Of a stretch of 12,078 nucleotides of DNA, positions 1-8,278 are shown in pieces. Below the pieces are notes generated by a model. It did no database searches. It was not told the origin of the DNA and saw nothing but the letters and a program-made list of their open reading frames with translations. Location: the NCBI GenBank assembly GCA_963605745.1, contig CAVCWT010000055.1, positions 1 through 12,078 of the forward strand, given 5' to 3'. The stretch's first letter is position 1. Each line of letters opens with the position of its first letter. The DNA is from CAG-791 sp963605745 (GTDB taxonomy: Bacteria; Bacillota; Clostridia; Lachnospirales; Lachnospiraceae). The position numbers and the translations under genes are program-made.

Positions 1-31
1 TTCCACCTTTGCTTATACAGAGGTTCGGAAG

Positions 32-64
32 AAGTAACTTCCACATATGGTGGAAGTTACTTTT
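32..64 (+). terminator. Perfect 13-bp hairpin followed by T residues, possible terminator
   Basis: AAGTAACTTCCAC (32-44) is the exact reverse complement of GTGGAAGTTACTT (50-62), with a 5-base loop ATATG and a short T run (61-64). This is the form of a Rho-independent terminator or attenuator for a transcript arriving from upstream of the window. The stem is only moderately GC-rich and the T run is short and overlaps the stem base, so an mRNA-processing or stability hairpin is also possible. Part of the right arm (AGTTACTTTT, 55-64) is repeated at 74-83. Confidence 0.5.
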
Positions 65-103
65 GCAATCGAGAGTTACTTTTTCAAATGAAACAAAAAT
101 CTC

Positions 104-132
104 TTGCATCTTGCTGACGAATTCTGTATCAT
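104..132 (+). promoter_or_regulatory. Candidate promoter for rpoBC
   Basis: TTGCAT (104-109) and TATCAT (127-132) are separated by 17 bases. The -10 matches the housekeeping consensus at 5 of 6 positions, the -35 only at 3 of 6. An A-rich stretch (90-100) lies just upstream, as an UP element would. An overlapping alternative is TTGCTG (111-116) with TATGCG (134-139), also spacer 17. If used, the rpoB leader would be about 265 bases long. Confidence 0.3.
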
Positions 133-405
133 ATATGCGCTATGTTCTGCGATTATGCCCACCTTTGCTCTCCTTAAGGATTAAGTTCCGGAAGAGAAAG
201 CGGGATAAGGCACAATATGGTGGTACCTGTACACACAGCAAACGAAAGCCGCGATATCGGCTAAGACACAGACCGCCTGCAGTGAAATGTATCTGCCTGG
301 TTAACCGTAATTGATTCTCAATCACTGACCAGACATATCCTATCTAAACGCCCGGCACTGTGCTCTTATAGGTATCCCGGTCTTCGGACACAGCGAGGTA
401 AATGA

Positions 406-3400
406 ATGAGCAACAAGATCAGGCTTCATCCCGTTGGCAGTGGCAAAAGCATTCGCATGAGCTATTCCCGCCAGAAGGAAGTACTGGAGATGCCGAACCT
501 CATCGAGGTGCAGAAGGCATCCTATCAGTGGTTCCTGGATCAGGGTCTTCAGGAGGTGTTCGATGACATCTCTCCGATCGAGGACTACAGCGGGCATCTT
601 TCTCTGTCCTTTGTGAGCTATCGGCTCTGCGAGGACGAGATCAAATACTCCATTGCAAAATGTAAGGAAAGAGACGCAACCTACGCAGCTCCTCTTCGCG
701 CAAAGGTTCGCCTGTATGACAAGGAGAATAAGAAGGAAGTCAAGGAGCAGGAAATCTTCATGGGTGATCTGCCTCTGATGACCAAAACCGGAACCTTTGT
801 CATCAATGGTGCGGAGCGTGTTATTGTTTCGCAGCTGGTACGTTCCCCCGGCATCTACTACGGAATCGACAAGGACAAATACGGCAAGGAACTGTACTCT
901 TGCACCGTGATCCCGAACCGCGGCGCATGGCTGGAGTACGAGACGGATTCCAATGATATCTATTACGTTCGCGTAGACCGCACCAGAAAGGTGCCGGTTA
1001 CCGTTCTGATCCGTGCACTGGGCGTCGGCACCGATGAAGAGATCATCGAGATGTTCGGCGATGAACCCAAGCTGCGCGGCAGCTTTACCAAGGACCCTGC
1101 TCATTCCTATGAGGAAGGTTTGCTTGAGCTGTATAAAAAGATTCGTCCCGGAGAGCCGCTTTCGGTTGAGAGCGCAGACAGCCTGATCAATGCCATGTTC
1201 TTTGATCCCAGAAGATATGACCTTGCTAAGGTTGGACGTTATAAATTCAACAAGAAGCTGGCGCTCAAAAACCGCATTGTTGGCCATGTTCTGGCTGAGG
1301 ATGTTGTGGATGAGGCCAACGGCGATGTTCTGGGCAGCGCAGGCGATACTGTCACCAGAGAGATGGCTGAAGAGATCCAGAATGCGGCCATTCCTTATGT
1401 ATGGCTGCAGACAGAGAACAGAGATCACATCAAGGTTCTGTCCAACCTGATGGTTGATATCACACACTTTGTGGACTGCGATCCGGAAGAGCTGGGAATT
1501 ACTGAGGATGTATATTATCCTGCACTGCGCGAGATTCTGATGCAGTATCAGGACAACGAGGATCCGGAGGCACTGGCTGAGGTTCTTCGCAAGAGTGTAC
1601 GTGAGCTGATTCCTAAGCATATTACAAAGGAAGACATCCTGGCTTCCATTAACTATAACATTCATCTGGAGTACGGCATCGGCACAGAGGATGACATCGA
1701 CCATCTGGGCAACCGCCGAATCCGCAGTGTCGGAGAGCTCCTGCAGAACCAGTACCGCATTGGTCTGTCCAGACTCGAGCGTGTGGTTCGTGAGAGAATG
1801 ACGACCCATGACGCAGCTGAGGAGATTTCTCCTCAGGCTCTGATCAACATCAAGCCGGTACAGGCTGCCGTAAAGGAATTCTTTGGTTCCTCACAGCTGT
1901 CCCAGTTCATGGATCAGAACAACCCGCTGTCGGAGATTACCCATAAGAGACGTTTGTCTGCCCTTGGTCCCGGCGGTCTGTCAAGAGACCGTGCTGGCTT
2001 CGAGGTCCGCGATGTCCACTATACGCACTATGGCCGCATGTGCCCCATCGAGACTCCTGAGGGACCGAACATCGGTCTGATCAACTCGCTGGCCTCCTTT
2101 GCCAAGATCAATCAGTACGGCTTCGTTGAGGCTCCGTACCGCAGGATAGATCAGGATGATCCGAAGGGCCCCCGCGTCACAGAGGAAGTTGTCTACATGA
2201 CAGCGGATGAAGAGGATAACTACCATGTAGCACAGGCGAGCACCGTACTGGATGAGGATGGCTACATCGTAGACAACTATGCATCCGGCCGTTACCGCAC
2301 AGAGACTTCTTCCTATCCGAGAACGGCTTTCCAGTATATGGACGTGTCTCCTCGAATGGTATTCTCGGTTGCTACATCCCTCGTTCCTTTCCTGCAGAAC
2401 GATGACGCGAACCGTGCGCTGATGGGATCCAACATGCAGCGTCAGGGCGTGCCGCTGATCACGACAGAGGCTCCTGTTGTAGGAACCGGCATGGAAGAGA
2501 AGGCAGCAAGAGACTCGGGCGTCTGCGTCATTGCGGAGAAGCCTGGAACTGCGACCTTTGTTGATGGAACAAAGATTTCGGTAAAATACGACGACGGTAC
2601 TTCAGAGGATATCGAACTCATCAAGTACCTTCGCTCCAACCAGTCCAACTGCTACAATCAGAGACCGGTTGTGAATACCGGCGATCACTTTGAAGAGGGA
2701 GCAATCCTGGCAGACGGTGCATCGACCCAGAACGGTGTCCTGGCACTGGGCAAGAATCCTTTGATCGGATTCATGTGCTGGGAAGGCTACAACTACGAGG
2801 ATGCCGTCCTGTTGTCCGAGAGACTGGTAAGGGATGATGTCTACACTTCCATTCATATTGAAGAGTATGAGGCAGAGGCAAGAGATACCAAACTCGGACC
2901 GGAAGAGATCACTCGTGATGTCCCTGGTGTTGGCGAAGATGCGCTGAAGGATCTGGACGAGGATGGCGTCATCCGCGTCGGTGCAGAGGTTCGTGCAGGT
3001 GACATTCTGGTCGGCAAGGTAACCCCGAAGGGTGAGACAGAGCTGACTGCAGAAGAGAGACTCCTTCGTGCGATCTTCGGCGAGAAGGCAAGAGAGGTTC
3101 GCGATACCTCTTTGAAGGTACCGCATGGTGAATACGGTATCATCGTGGACACGAAGGTATTCACAAGAGAGAACGGCGATGAGCTGTCTCCCGGAGTGAA
3201 CAAGGCTGTCCGCATCTATATCGCACAGAAGAGAAAGATCTCTGTCGGCGATAAGATGGCAGGTCGTCACGGAAACAAGGGTGTCGTTTCCAGAATTCTG
3301 CCGGTAGAGGATATGCCTTACCTTCCGAACGGACGTCCCCTGGACATCGTTCTGAACCCTCTGGGCGTGCCTTCCCGAATGAACATCGGACAGGTTCTGG

Positions 3401-4314
3401 AGCTGCATCTGTCCCTGGCCTCCAAGGTTCTGGGATTCAATGTGGCAACACCGAACTTTGACGGTGCAACCCATGAGGATATTACCAAACAGCTGGAGAT
3501 GGCGAACAAATATGTCAACTACAGCTGGGAGGAGTTCGAGGCAGAATACAAAGACAAGGTTGATCCGGATGTGATGCAGTACCTGTATGATAATCGGGAT
3601 CACCGCGAGGAGTGGAAGGGTGTTCCGATCACTCCGGACGGCAAGGTTCAGCTGCGTGATGGACGTACCGGTGAGAAATTCGACAACCCGACATCCATTG
3701 GATTCATGCATTACATGAAGCTGCACCACCTGGTAGACGATAAGATCCATGCTCGTTCCACCGGCCCTTACTCCCTTGTTACTCAGCAGCCGCTGGGTGG
3801 TAAGGCACAGTTCGGCGGACAGCGTTTCGGAGAGATGGAGGTTTGGGCTCTGGAGGCGTACGGTGCAGCCTACACGCTGCAGGAGATCCTGACCGTCAAG
3901 TCCGATGACGTTGTAGGACGTGTGAAGACCTATGAAGCCATCATCAAGGGCGAGAACATCCCGGAGGCAGGCATTCCGGAGTCCTTTAAGGTACTCCTGA
4001 AGGAGCTGCAGTCCCTGGGACTGGATGTTCAGGTTCTCAAGGAAGATGGAACCGAGGCTGAGATCAAGGAAGATATCGATTACGGCGAATCCTCAATCTA
4101 CAAATTCGCGATGGCCAACAACTTTAAAGATTCCGGCGATACGGATCGCGAATCCCTGGCAAAGGGCGGCATGTCTCTGCAGGAGTTTAACGCAGAGGGA
4201 GAGCTGCAGGAGGCTGAAAACAACGAGAGCGGGGCACCGGATATTGATATCAGCAACATGGATTTTGATGATGTTGATATGGACAGTGATGTTTTCACAG
4301 ATGCAGAGGAGTGA
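406..4314 (+). CDS. rpoB: DNA-directed RNA polymerase subunit beta
   Basis: Beta subunit of the RNA polymerase core; with beta-prime it forms the active-site cleft and binds nucleotides, RNA product and rifampicin. The 1302-residue protein is full length and starts with the family-typical MSYSRQKEVLEMPNLIEVQ region (residues 19-37). The fork region has DHLGNRR (432-438). The rifampicin-pocket cluster is at about 494-525 with D503, H513 and S518 (E. coli D516, H526, S531) all wild type, so a rifampicin-sensitive enzyme is expected. Active-site lysines K950 and K958 lie in KMAGRHGNKGVVS. The clamp-contacting C-terminal block with QPLGGKAQFGGQRFGEMEVW starts near 1128, followed by a strongly acidic tail (about 1240-1302). 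The start is set by GAGGT (395-399), 6 bases before ATG; an overlapping ATG at 402 is out of frame. rpoC follows after 6 bases. The N-terminal sequence resembles Lachnospiraceae homologues. Confidence 0.99.
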   Translation: MSNKIRLHPVGSGKSIRMSYSRQKEVLEMPNLIEVQKASYQWFLDQGLQEVFDDISPIEDYSGHLSLSFVSYRLCEDEIKYSIAKCKERDATYAAPLRAKVRLYDKENKKEVKEQEIFMGDLPLMTKTGTFVINGAERVIVSQLVRSPGIYYGIDKDKYGKELYSCTVIPNRGAWLEYETDSNDIYYVRVDRTRKVPVTVLIRALGVGTDEEIIEMFGDEPKLRGSFTKDPAHSYEEGLLELYKKIRPGEPLSVESADSLINAMFFDPRRYDLAKVGRYKFNKKLALKNRIVGHVLAEDVVDEANGDVLGSAGDTVTREMAEEIQNAAIPYVWLQTENRDHIKVLSNLMVDITHFVDCDPEELGITEDVYYPALREILMQYQDNEDPEALAEVLRKSVRELIPKHITKEDILASINYNIHLEYGIGTEDDIDHLGNRRIRSVGELLQNQYRIGLSRLERVVRERMTTHDAAEEISPQALINIKPVQAAVKEFFGSSQLSQFMDQNNPLSEITHKRRLSALGPGGLSRDRAGFEVRDVHYTHYGRMCPIETPEGPNIGLINSLASFAKINQYGFVEAPYRRIDQDDPKGPRVTEEVVYMTADEEDNYHVAQASTVLDEDGYIVDNYASGRYRTETSSYPRTAFQYMDVSPRMVFSVATSLVPFLQNDDANRALMGSNMQRQGVPLITTEAPVVGTGMEEKAARDSGVCVIAEKPGTATFVDGTKISVKYDDGTSEDIELIKYLRSNQSNCYNQRPVVNTGDHFEEGAILADGASTQNGVLALGKNPLIGFMCWEGYNYEDAVLLSERLVRDDVYTSIHIEEYEAEARDTKLGPEEITRDVPGVGEDALKDLDEDGVIRVGAEVRAGDILVGKVTPKGETELTAEERLLRAIFGEKAREVRDTSLKVPHGEYGIIVDTKVFTRENGDELSPGVNKAVRIYIAQKRKISVGDKMAGRHGNKGVVSRILPVEDMPYLPNGRPLDIVLNPLGVPSRMNIGQVLELHLSLASKVLGFNVATPNFDGATHEDITKQLEMANKYVNYSWEEFEAEYKDKVDPDVMQYLYDNRDHREEWKGVPITPDGKVQLRDGRTGEKFDNPTSIGFMHYMKLHHLVDDKIHARSTGPYSLVTQQPLGGKAQFGGQRFGEMEVWALEAYGAAYTLQEILTVKSDDVVGRVKTYEAIIKGENIPEAGIPESFKVLLKELQSLGLDVQVLKEDGTEAEIKEDIDYGESSIYKFAMANNFKDSGDTDRESLAKGGMSLQEFNAEGELQEAENNESGAPDIDISNMDFDDVDMDSDVFTDAEE

Positions 4315-4320
4315 TGATAG

Positions 4321-7300
4321 ATGCCTACGACAAAACAGCAGAGTTATCAACCTGTAACCTTTGATGCAATCCGCATTCGGCTTGCAGCTCCGGAGCGCAT
4401 CCGTGAGTGGTCTTATGGTGAGGTAACCAAGCCGGAAACCATCAACTACAGAACACTGAAGCCGGAAAAGGACGGCCTGTTCTGCGAGAAGATTTTCGGA
4501 CCGACCAAGGACTGGGAATGCAAATGCGGTAAATACAAGAAGATCCGCTATAAGGGTGTGGTCTGCGATCGATGCGGCGTTGAGGTCACCAAGTCCTCCG
4601 TTCGTCGTGAGAGAATGGGTCACATTGAACTGGCAGCACCGGTTTCACACATTTGGTACTTTAAGGGGATTCCGTCCCGTATGGGACTGATCCTGGATAT
4701 CAGCCCGAAAGTGCTGGAGAAGGTTCTGTATTTTGCAAACTATATCGTTCTGGATAAGGGCACAACGGATCTGGAGTATAAACAGGTTCTGACAGAGCGC
4801 GAATATCAGGACGCCAAGGAGCAGTGGGGCAACAAATTCCGCGCCGGAATGGGCGCGGAGGCCATCAAGGAGCTTCTTCTCGCGGTAGATGTTGAGAAAG
4901 AGTATCAGGAGCTGTCTGAAATGATGACAGATTCCACCGGTCAGAAGAGAGCCCGCGTGATCAAGAGACTGGAGGTTGTGGAGGCCTTCCGTGAGAGCGG
5001 CAACCAGCCTTCCTGGATGATCATGGACTGCATCCCGGTAATTCCTCCGGACCTGCGCCCGATGGTACAGCTGGACGGCGGACGTTTTGCAACCTCTGAC
5101 CTGAATGATCTGTACCGCAGAATCATCAACCGCAACAATCGTCTGAAGAGACTTCTGGAGCTCGGCGCACCGGATATCATCGTGCGCAACGAGAAAAGAA
5201 TGCTGCAGGAGGCTGTGGATGCCTTGATTGACAACGGCCGCAGAGGCCGTGCAGTTACCGGACCAGGCAACCGTGCTCTGAAGTCTTTGTCTGACATGCT
5301 CAAAGGTAAGAGCGGACGTTTCCGCCAGAATCTTCTGGGTAAGCGTGTTGACTATTCCGGACGTTCGGTTATCGTCGTTGGTCCGGAAATGAAGATTTAT
5401 CAGTGCGGTGTTCCGAAGGAGATGGCGCTGGAACTTTTCAAGCCCTTCGTGATGAAGGAATTGGAGAAGCGCGGCATTTCTCAGAATATCAAGAATGCCA
5501 AGAAACTGGTCGAGAGGGTGAATCCGCAGGTGTGGGATATCCTTGAAGAAGTTATCAAGGAGCATCCTGTGATGCTGAACCGCGCACCTACGCTGCACAG
5601 ACTGGGAATTCAGGCCTTCGAGCCGATCCTGGTTGAAGGTAAGGCGTTAAAGCTCCATCCGCTCGTTTGTACCGCATTCAACGCAGACTTTGATGGTGAC
5701 CAGATGGCAATTCATCTGCCACTGTCTGTAGAGGCGCAGTCGGAGTGCAGATTCCTCCTGCTGTCACCCAACAACCTTCTGAAGCCTTCCGATGGCGGCC
5801 CGGTTGCTGTTCCTTCACAGGATATGATCCTGGGTATTTATTACATTACACAGGAGCGTGAAGGAGATATCGGTGAAGGTATGGCCTTCTCATCCATGAA
5901 TGAGGCCATCCTGGCATATGAGAATAAATATATTACGCTGCATTCCCGGATTAAGGTGAGAATGTCTAAGGAAGACGCTGAGGGCAATCTGGTAACCGGT
6001 ATGGTGGAAACCACGCTGGGACGCCTGATGTTCAATGAAGCACTTCCGCAGGATCTGGGCTTTGTGGATCGTTCCAAGCCGGAAAACTTCCTCCTGCCGG
6101 AGGTCGATTTCATGGTTAAGAAGAAGGATCTGAAGAAGATTCTTCAGAAGATTATTGACAAGCACGGAACCTTCAAGTGCGCTGAAGTCCTGGATCTGAT
6201 CAAGGCAATGGGCTACAAGTGGTCCACCATTGCGTGCCTGACCATTTCCATTGCAGATATCACCGTTCCACAGGAGAAAAAAGAACTGCTGGATGAGGCC
6301 CAGAAGACGGTTGACCAGATCACTAAGAATTACCGCCGCGGACTCCTGACGGAGGAAGAGCGTTACCGCGCTGTAGTTGATACCTGGACCAAGATCGATA
6401 ATCGCCTGACGGAAGCCCTGCTGAACTCGCTGCACAAGTACAACAACGTGTACATGATGGCAGATTCCGGAGCCCGCGGTTCCAATCAGCAGATCAAGCA
6501 GCTGGCCGGTATGCGCGGACTGATGGCAGATACAACCGGACGTACCATCGAGTTGCCCATCAAGTCGAATTTCCGTGAGGGACTGGATGTACTGGAATAC
6601 TTCATGTCAGCACATGGAGCCAGAAAGGGTCTGTCAGATATTGCTCTGCGTACTGCAGACTCAGGATATCTGACTCGTCGAATGGTTGATGTATCTCAGG
6701 AACTGATCATTCGTGAAATCGACTGTGCGGCAGATAAGGATGTGATCCCCGGCATGGATGTTAAGGCATTCATGGATGGTAAAGAGACCATTGAGGGACT
6801 GAAAGATCGTATTACCGGTCGTGTTTCGTGTGAGGATATCAAGGATGCGGACGGCAACGTCCTTGTCAAGAAGAATCACATGATCACACCCAGCCGTGCC
6901 GAAGCCATTATGGCAAGAGGCGTCAACGAGAAGGGCGAAGCGATTGATCCTGCAAAGGATTCCATCAAGATTCGTACGATTCTGACCTGCCGCAGCCATC
7001 TGGGCATCTGCGCAAAGTGCTATGGTGCAAACATGGCAACCGGCGAAATGGTACAGGTCGGTGAGGCTGTCGGTATCATCGCGGCAGAGTCCATCGGTGA
7101 GCCGGGTACACAGCTGACGATGAGAACCTTCCACACCGGCGGTGTCGCAGGTGCAGATATTACACAGGGTCTTCCCCGTGTCGAGGAGTTGTTCGAGGCA
7201 CGTAAGCCGAAGGGACTTGCCATTATTACCGATATCGCCGGAAAGGTTGAGGTAAGTGACAGCAAGAAGCAGCGCTCCGTTGTGGTGACCAATGAGGAGA

Positions 7301-8022
7301 CCGGTGAGGTGAAGGAATATGCCATTCCTTACGGCTTCCGCATCAAGGTCATGGACGGACAGGTCGCAGAAGCCGGTGATGAGCTGACAGAAGGCTCTGT
7401 TAACCCGCATGACCTCTTAAAGATCAAAGGTATTCGCGCAACACAGGATTATCTGCTGCGTGAGGTACAGAGAGTATATCGCCTGCAGGGTGTAGATATC
7501 TGCGACAAGCACATTGAGGTCATTGTTCGACAGATGCTCAAGAAGGTTCGCATCGAAGAGCCTGGAGATACCAGATTCCTTCCCGGAAGTCTGGTTGATT
7601 TCCTGGACTTTGATGATGAGAATGAGAAGGCTGAGGAAGAGGGCAAGACGCCGGCAGTGGGAACCAGAATTATTCTGGGTATTACCAAGTCTGCATTGGC
7701 AACAGACTCCTTCCTGTCTGCAGCTTCCTTCCAGGAGACCACGAGAGTCCTGACGGATGCAGCAATCCGGGGCAAGGTAGATCCTTTGATCGGTCTGAAG
7801 GAGAACGTCATTATCGGTAAGCTGATTCCGGCCGGTACCGGCATGAAGCGGTATCGCTACACAAAGCTCAATACCGATGAGCGTCTGGCAGCCAAGAGTG
7901 CTCTGCTGGAGCAGGATATTCTGGATGCAGAGGAGGAACTCACCGGAGAGAATACCGATGAGGTAGAAGCTCTCCTGCAGAATGTTGCTGTGGAAGCTGA
8001 GGATGCTGTGATCGAGGAGTGA
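4321..8022 (+). CDS. rpoC: DNA-directed RNA polymerase subunit beta-prime
   Basis: Catalytic beta-prime subunit of RNA polymerase, 1233 residues, full length. In order: N-terminal zinc ribbon with C67, C69, C82 and C85; the rudder/lid region and conserved GRFATSDLNDLYRRIINRNN; the catalytic loop NADFDGD at 454-460, whose D456, D458 and D460 hold the Mg ions; bridge helix around GSNQQIKQLAGMRGLMA (from G720); second zinc site C837, C890, C897, C900; trigger loop with M934, R935 and H938. The sequence runs straight from the trigger loop into GGVAGADITQGLPRVEELFEARKP, so the large insertion found here in Proteobacteria is absent. The C-terminal tail is acidic. A GAGGAG (4306-4311), inside the last codons of rpoB and 9 bases before the ATG, is the likely ribosome binding site; the tight spacing suggests translational coupling, giving equal beta and beta-prime. 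No gene for an L7Ae-like protein follows. Confidence 0.99.
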   Translation: MPTTKQQSYQPVTFDAIRIRLAAPERIREWSYGEVTKPETINYRTLKPEKDGLFCEKIFGPTKDWECKCGKYKKIRYKGVVCDRCGVEVTKSSVRRERMGHIELAAPVSHIWYFKGIPSRMGLILDISPKVLEKVLYFANYIVLDKGTTDLEYKQVLTEREYQDAKEQWGNKFRAGMGAEAIKELLLAVDVEKEYQELSEMMTDSTGQKRARVIKRLEVVEAFRESGNQPSWMIMDCIPVIPPDLRPMVQLDGGRFATSDLNDLYRRIINRNNRLKRLLELGAPDIIVRNEKRMLQEAVDALIDNGRRGRAVTGPGNRALKSLSDMLKGKSGRFRQNLLGKRVDYSGRSVIVVGPEMKIYQCGVPKEMALELFKPFVMKELEKRGISQNIKNAKKLVERVNPQVWDILEEVIKEHPVMLNRAPTLHRLGIQAFEPILVEGKALKLHPLVCTAFNADFDGDQMAIHLPLSVEAQSECRFLLLSPNNLLKPSDGGPVAVPSQDMILGIYYITQEREGDIGEGMAFSSMNEAILAYENKYITLHSRIKVRMSKEDAEGNLVTGMVETTLGRLMFNEALPQDLGFVDRSKPENFLLPEVDFMVKKKDLKKILQKIIDKHGTFKCAEVLDLIKAMGYKWSTIACLTISIADITVPQEKKELLDEAQKTVDQITKNYRRGLLTEEERYRAVVDTWTKIDNRLTEALLNSLHKYNNVYMMADSGARGSNQQIKQLAGMRGLMADTTGRTIELPIKSNFREGLDVLEYFMSAHGARKGLSDIALRTADSGYLTRRMVDVSQELIIREIDCAADKDVIPGMDVKAFMDGKETIEGLKDRITGRVSCEDIKDADGNVLVKKNHMITPSRAEAIMARGVNEKGEAIDPAKDSIKIRTILTCRSHLGICAKCYGANMATGEMVQVGEAVGIIAAESIGEPGTQLTMRTFHTGGVAGADITQGLPRVEELFEARKPKGLAIITDIAGKVEVSDSKKQRSVVVTNEETGEVKEYAIPYGFRIKVMDGQVAEAGDELTEGSVNPHDLLKIKGIRATQDYLLREVQRVYRLQGVDICDKHIEVIVRQMLKKVRIEEPGDTRFLPGSLVDFLDFDDENEKAEEEGKTPAVGTRIILGITKSALATDSFLSAASFQETTRVLTDAAIRGKVDPLIGLKENVIIGKLIPAGTGMKRYRYTKLNTDERLAAKSALLEQDILDAEEELTGENTDEVEALLQNVAVEAEDAVIEE

Positions 8023-8101
8023 GGCATAGATTTGACGGACATTTCCGCAGGGACTTGTCGATCGCTACAATTGGAAATGCAGTGAATATACAGCTTCGGG
8101 A

Positions 8102-8133
8102 AAAGATTGATGAGAATTTAGTTGACAATCTTT
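8102..8133. repeat. Perfect 8-bp inverted repeat across the rpsL -35 box
   Basis: AAAGATTG (8102-8109) and CAATCTTT (8126-8133) are exact reverse complements with 16 bases between. The right arm overlaps the last two bases of the candidate -35 box TTGACA (8122-8127). It could be an operator, a weak hairpin in the rpoC 3' end, or chance in an AT-rich spacer. Confidence 0.35.
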
Positions 8134-8150
8134 GAACGGATACGTAAACT
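8122..8150 (+). promoter_or_regulatory. Candidate promoter of the str operon (rpsL)
   Basis: TTGACA (8122-8127) is a perfect -35 consensus. After exactly 17 bases comes TAAACT (8145-8150), matching the -10 consensus at 4 of 6 positions. A start would be expected near 8156-8158, giving a leader of about 120 bases before rpsL. It lies in the only sizeable gap between rpoC and rpsL, where many Gram-positive bacteria place an extra promoter. The predicted start falls inside the left arm of the hairpin at 8151-8184. Confidence 0.6.
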
Positions 8151-8185
8151 AAAGGGCGATGTGCGCAAATACACATCGCTCTTTT
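8151..8185 (+). terminator. Rho-independent terminator-like hairpin after rpoC
   Basis: AAAGGGCGATGTG (8151-8163) pairs with CACATCGCTCTTT (8172-8184), one G-U pair, with the 8-base loop CGCAAATA and a T run (8182-8185) followed by a T-rich stretch. The A run on the left and T run on the right would also suit termination from the other side, although no converging gene is present. It probably reduces read-through from rpoC into rpsL. The adjoining promoter would start transcripts within the left arm, leaving an 8-bp GCGATGTG/CACATCGC stem. Confidence 0.6.
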
Positions 8186-8263
8186 GCTGTCTTAATGATC
8201 AGAAGAGATAGCAGGGGCAAACATTCATGTTCTGTCCGGGTTAACGGATGGGATAAATCTAAT

Positions 8264-8271
8264 AAGGAGGT
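8264..8271 (+). promoter_or_regulatory. Ribosome binding site of rpsL
   Basis: AAGGAGGT, a near-perfect complement to the 16S rRNA tail, 7 bases before ATG 8279. It decides the start: the reading frame stays open upstream to an ATG at 8159, but that ATG lies inside the hairpin and has no such site. Confidence 0.93.
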
Positions 8272-8278
8272 AATCAGA

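Larger units (their letters stand above)
1..405. other. Non-coding region upstream of rpoB (long leader)
   Basis: No convincing gene lies here. An open frame at 9-314 on the + strand has no ribosome binding site and an implausible protein. The stretch holds a 13-bp perfect hairpin (32-62), an imperfect promoter candidate (104-132) and several small inverted repeats: AGCCG 247-251 with CGGCT 258-262, and TGATT 312-316 with AATCA 320-324. Just before the rpoB ribosome binding site, CTGTG (358-362) can pair with CACAG (389-393). A second, weaker promoter candidate is TTCTCA (315-320) with TATCCT (337-342), spacer 16. In most Gram-positive bacteria rplJ-rplL precede rpoB; they are not in the window, so the 405 bases are probably the rplL-rpoB spacer or its larger part. 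Confidence 0.7.

Noticed and set aside
9..314. 101-codon open frame upstream of rpoB
   Set aside because: No ribosome binding site, runs through the hairpin, and its composition does not look like a protein.
340..1809. 489-codon open frame on the - strand opposite rpoB
   Set aside because: Same codon-aligned shadow effect; the + strand is unmistakable RpoB. The same applies to the - strand frames at 2602-3750 and 4645-5598.
8032..8071. TTGACG (8032-8037) with TACAAT (8066-8071) as an rpsL promoter
   Set aside because: The spacer is 28 bases, too long for a housekeeping promoter; the TTGACA/TAAACT pair downstream has the ideal 17.
8159..8278. N-terminal extension of S12 from an upstream in-frame ATG
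   Set aside because: The ATG is within the terminator-like hairpin and has no ribosome binding site; AAGGAGGT at 8264-8271 and the MPTFNQLVRKG opening fix the start at 8279.
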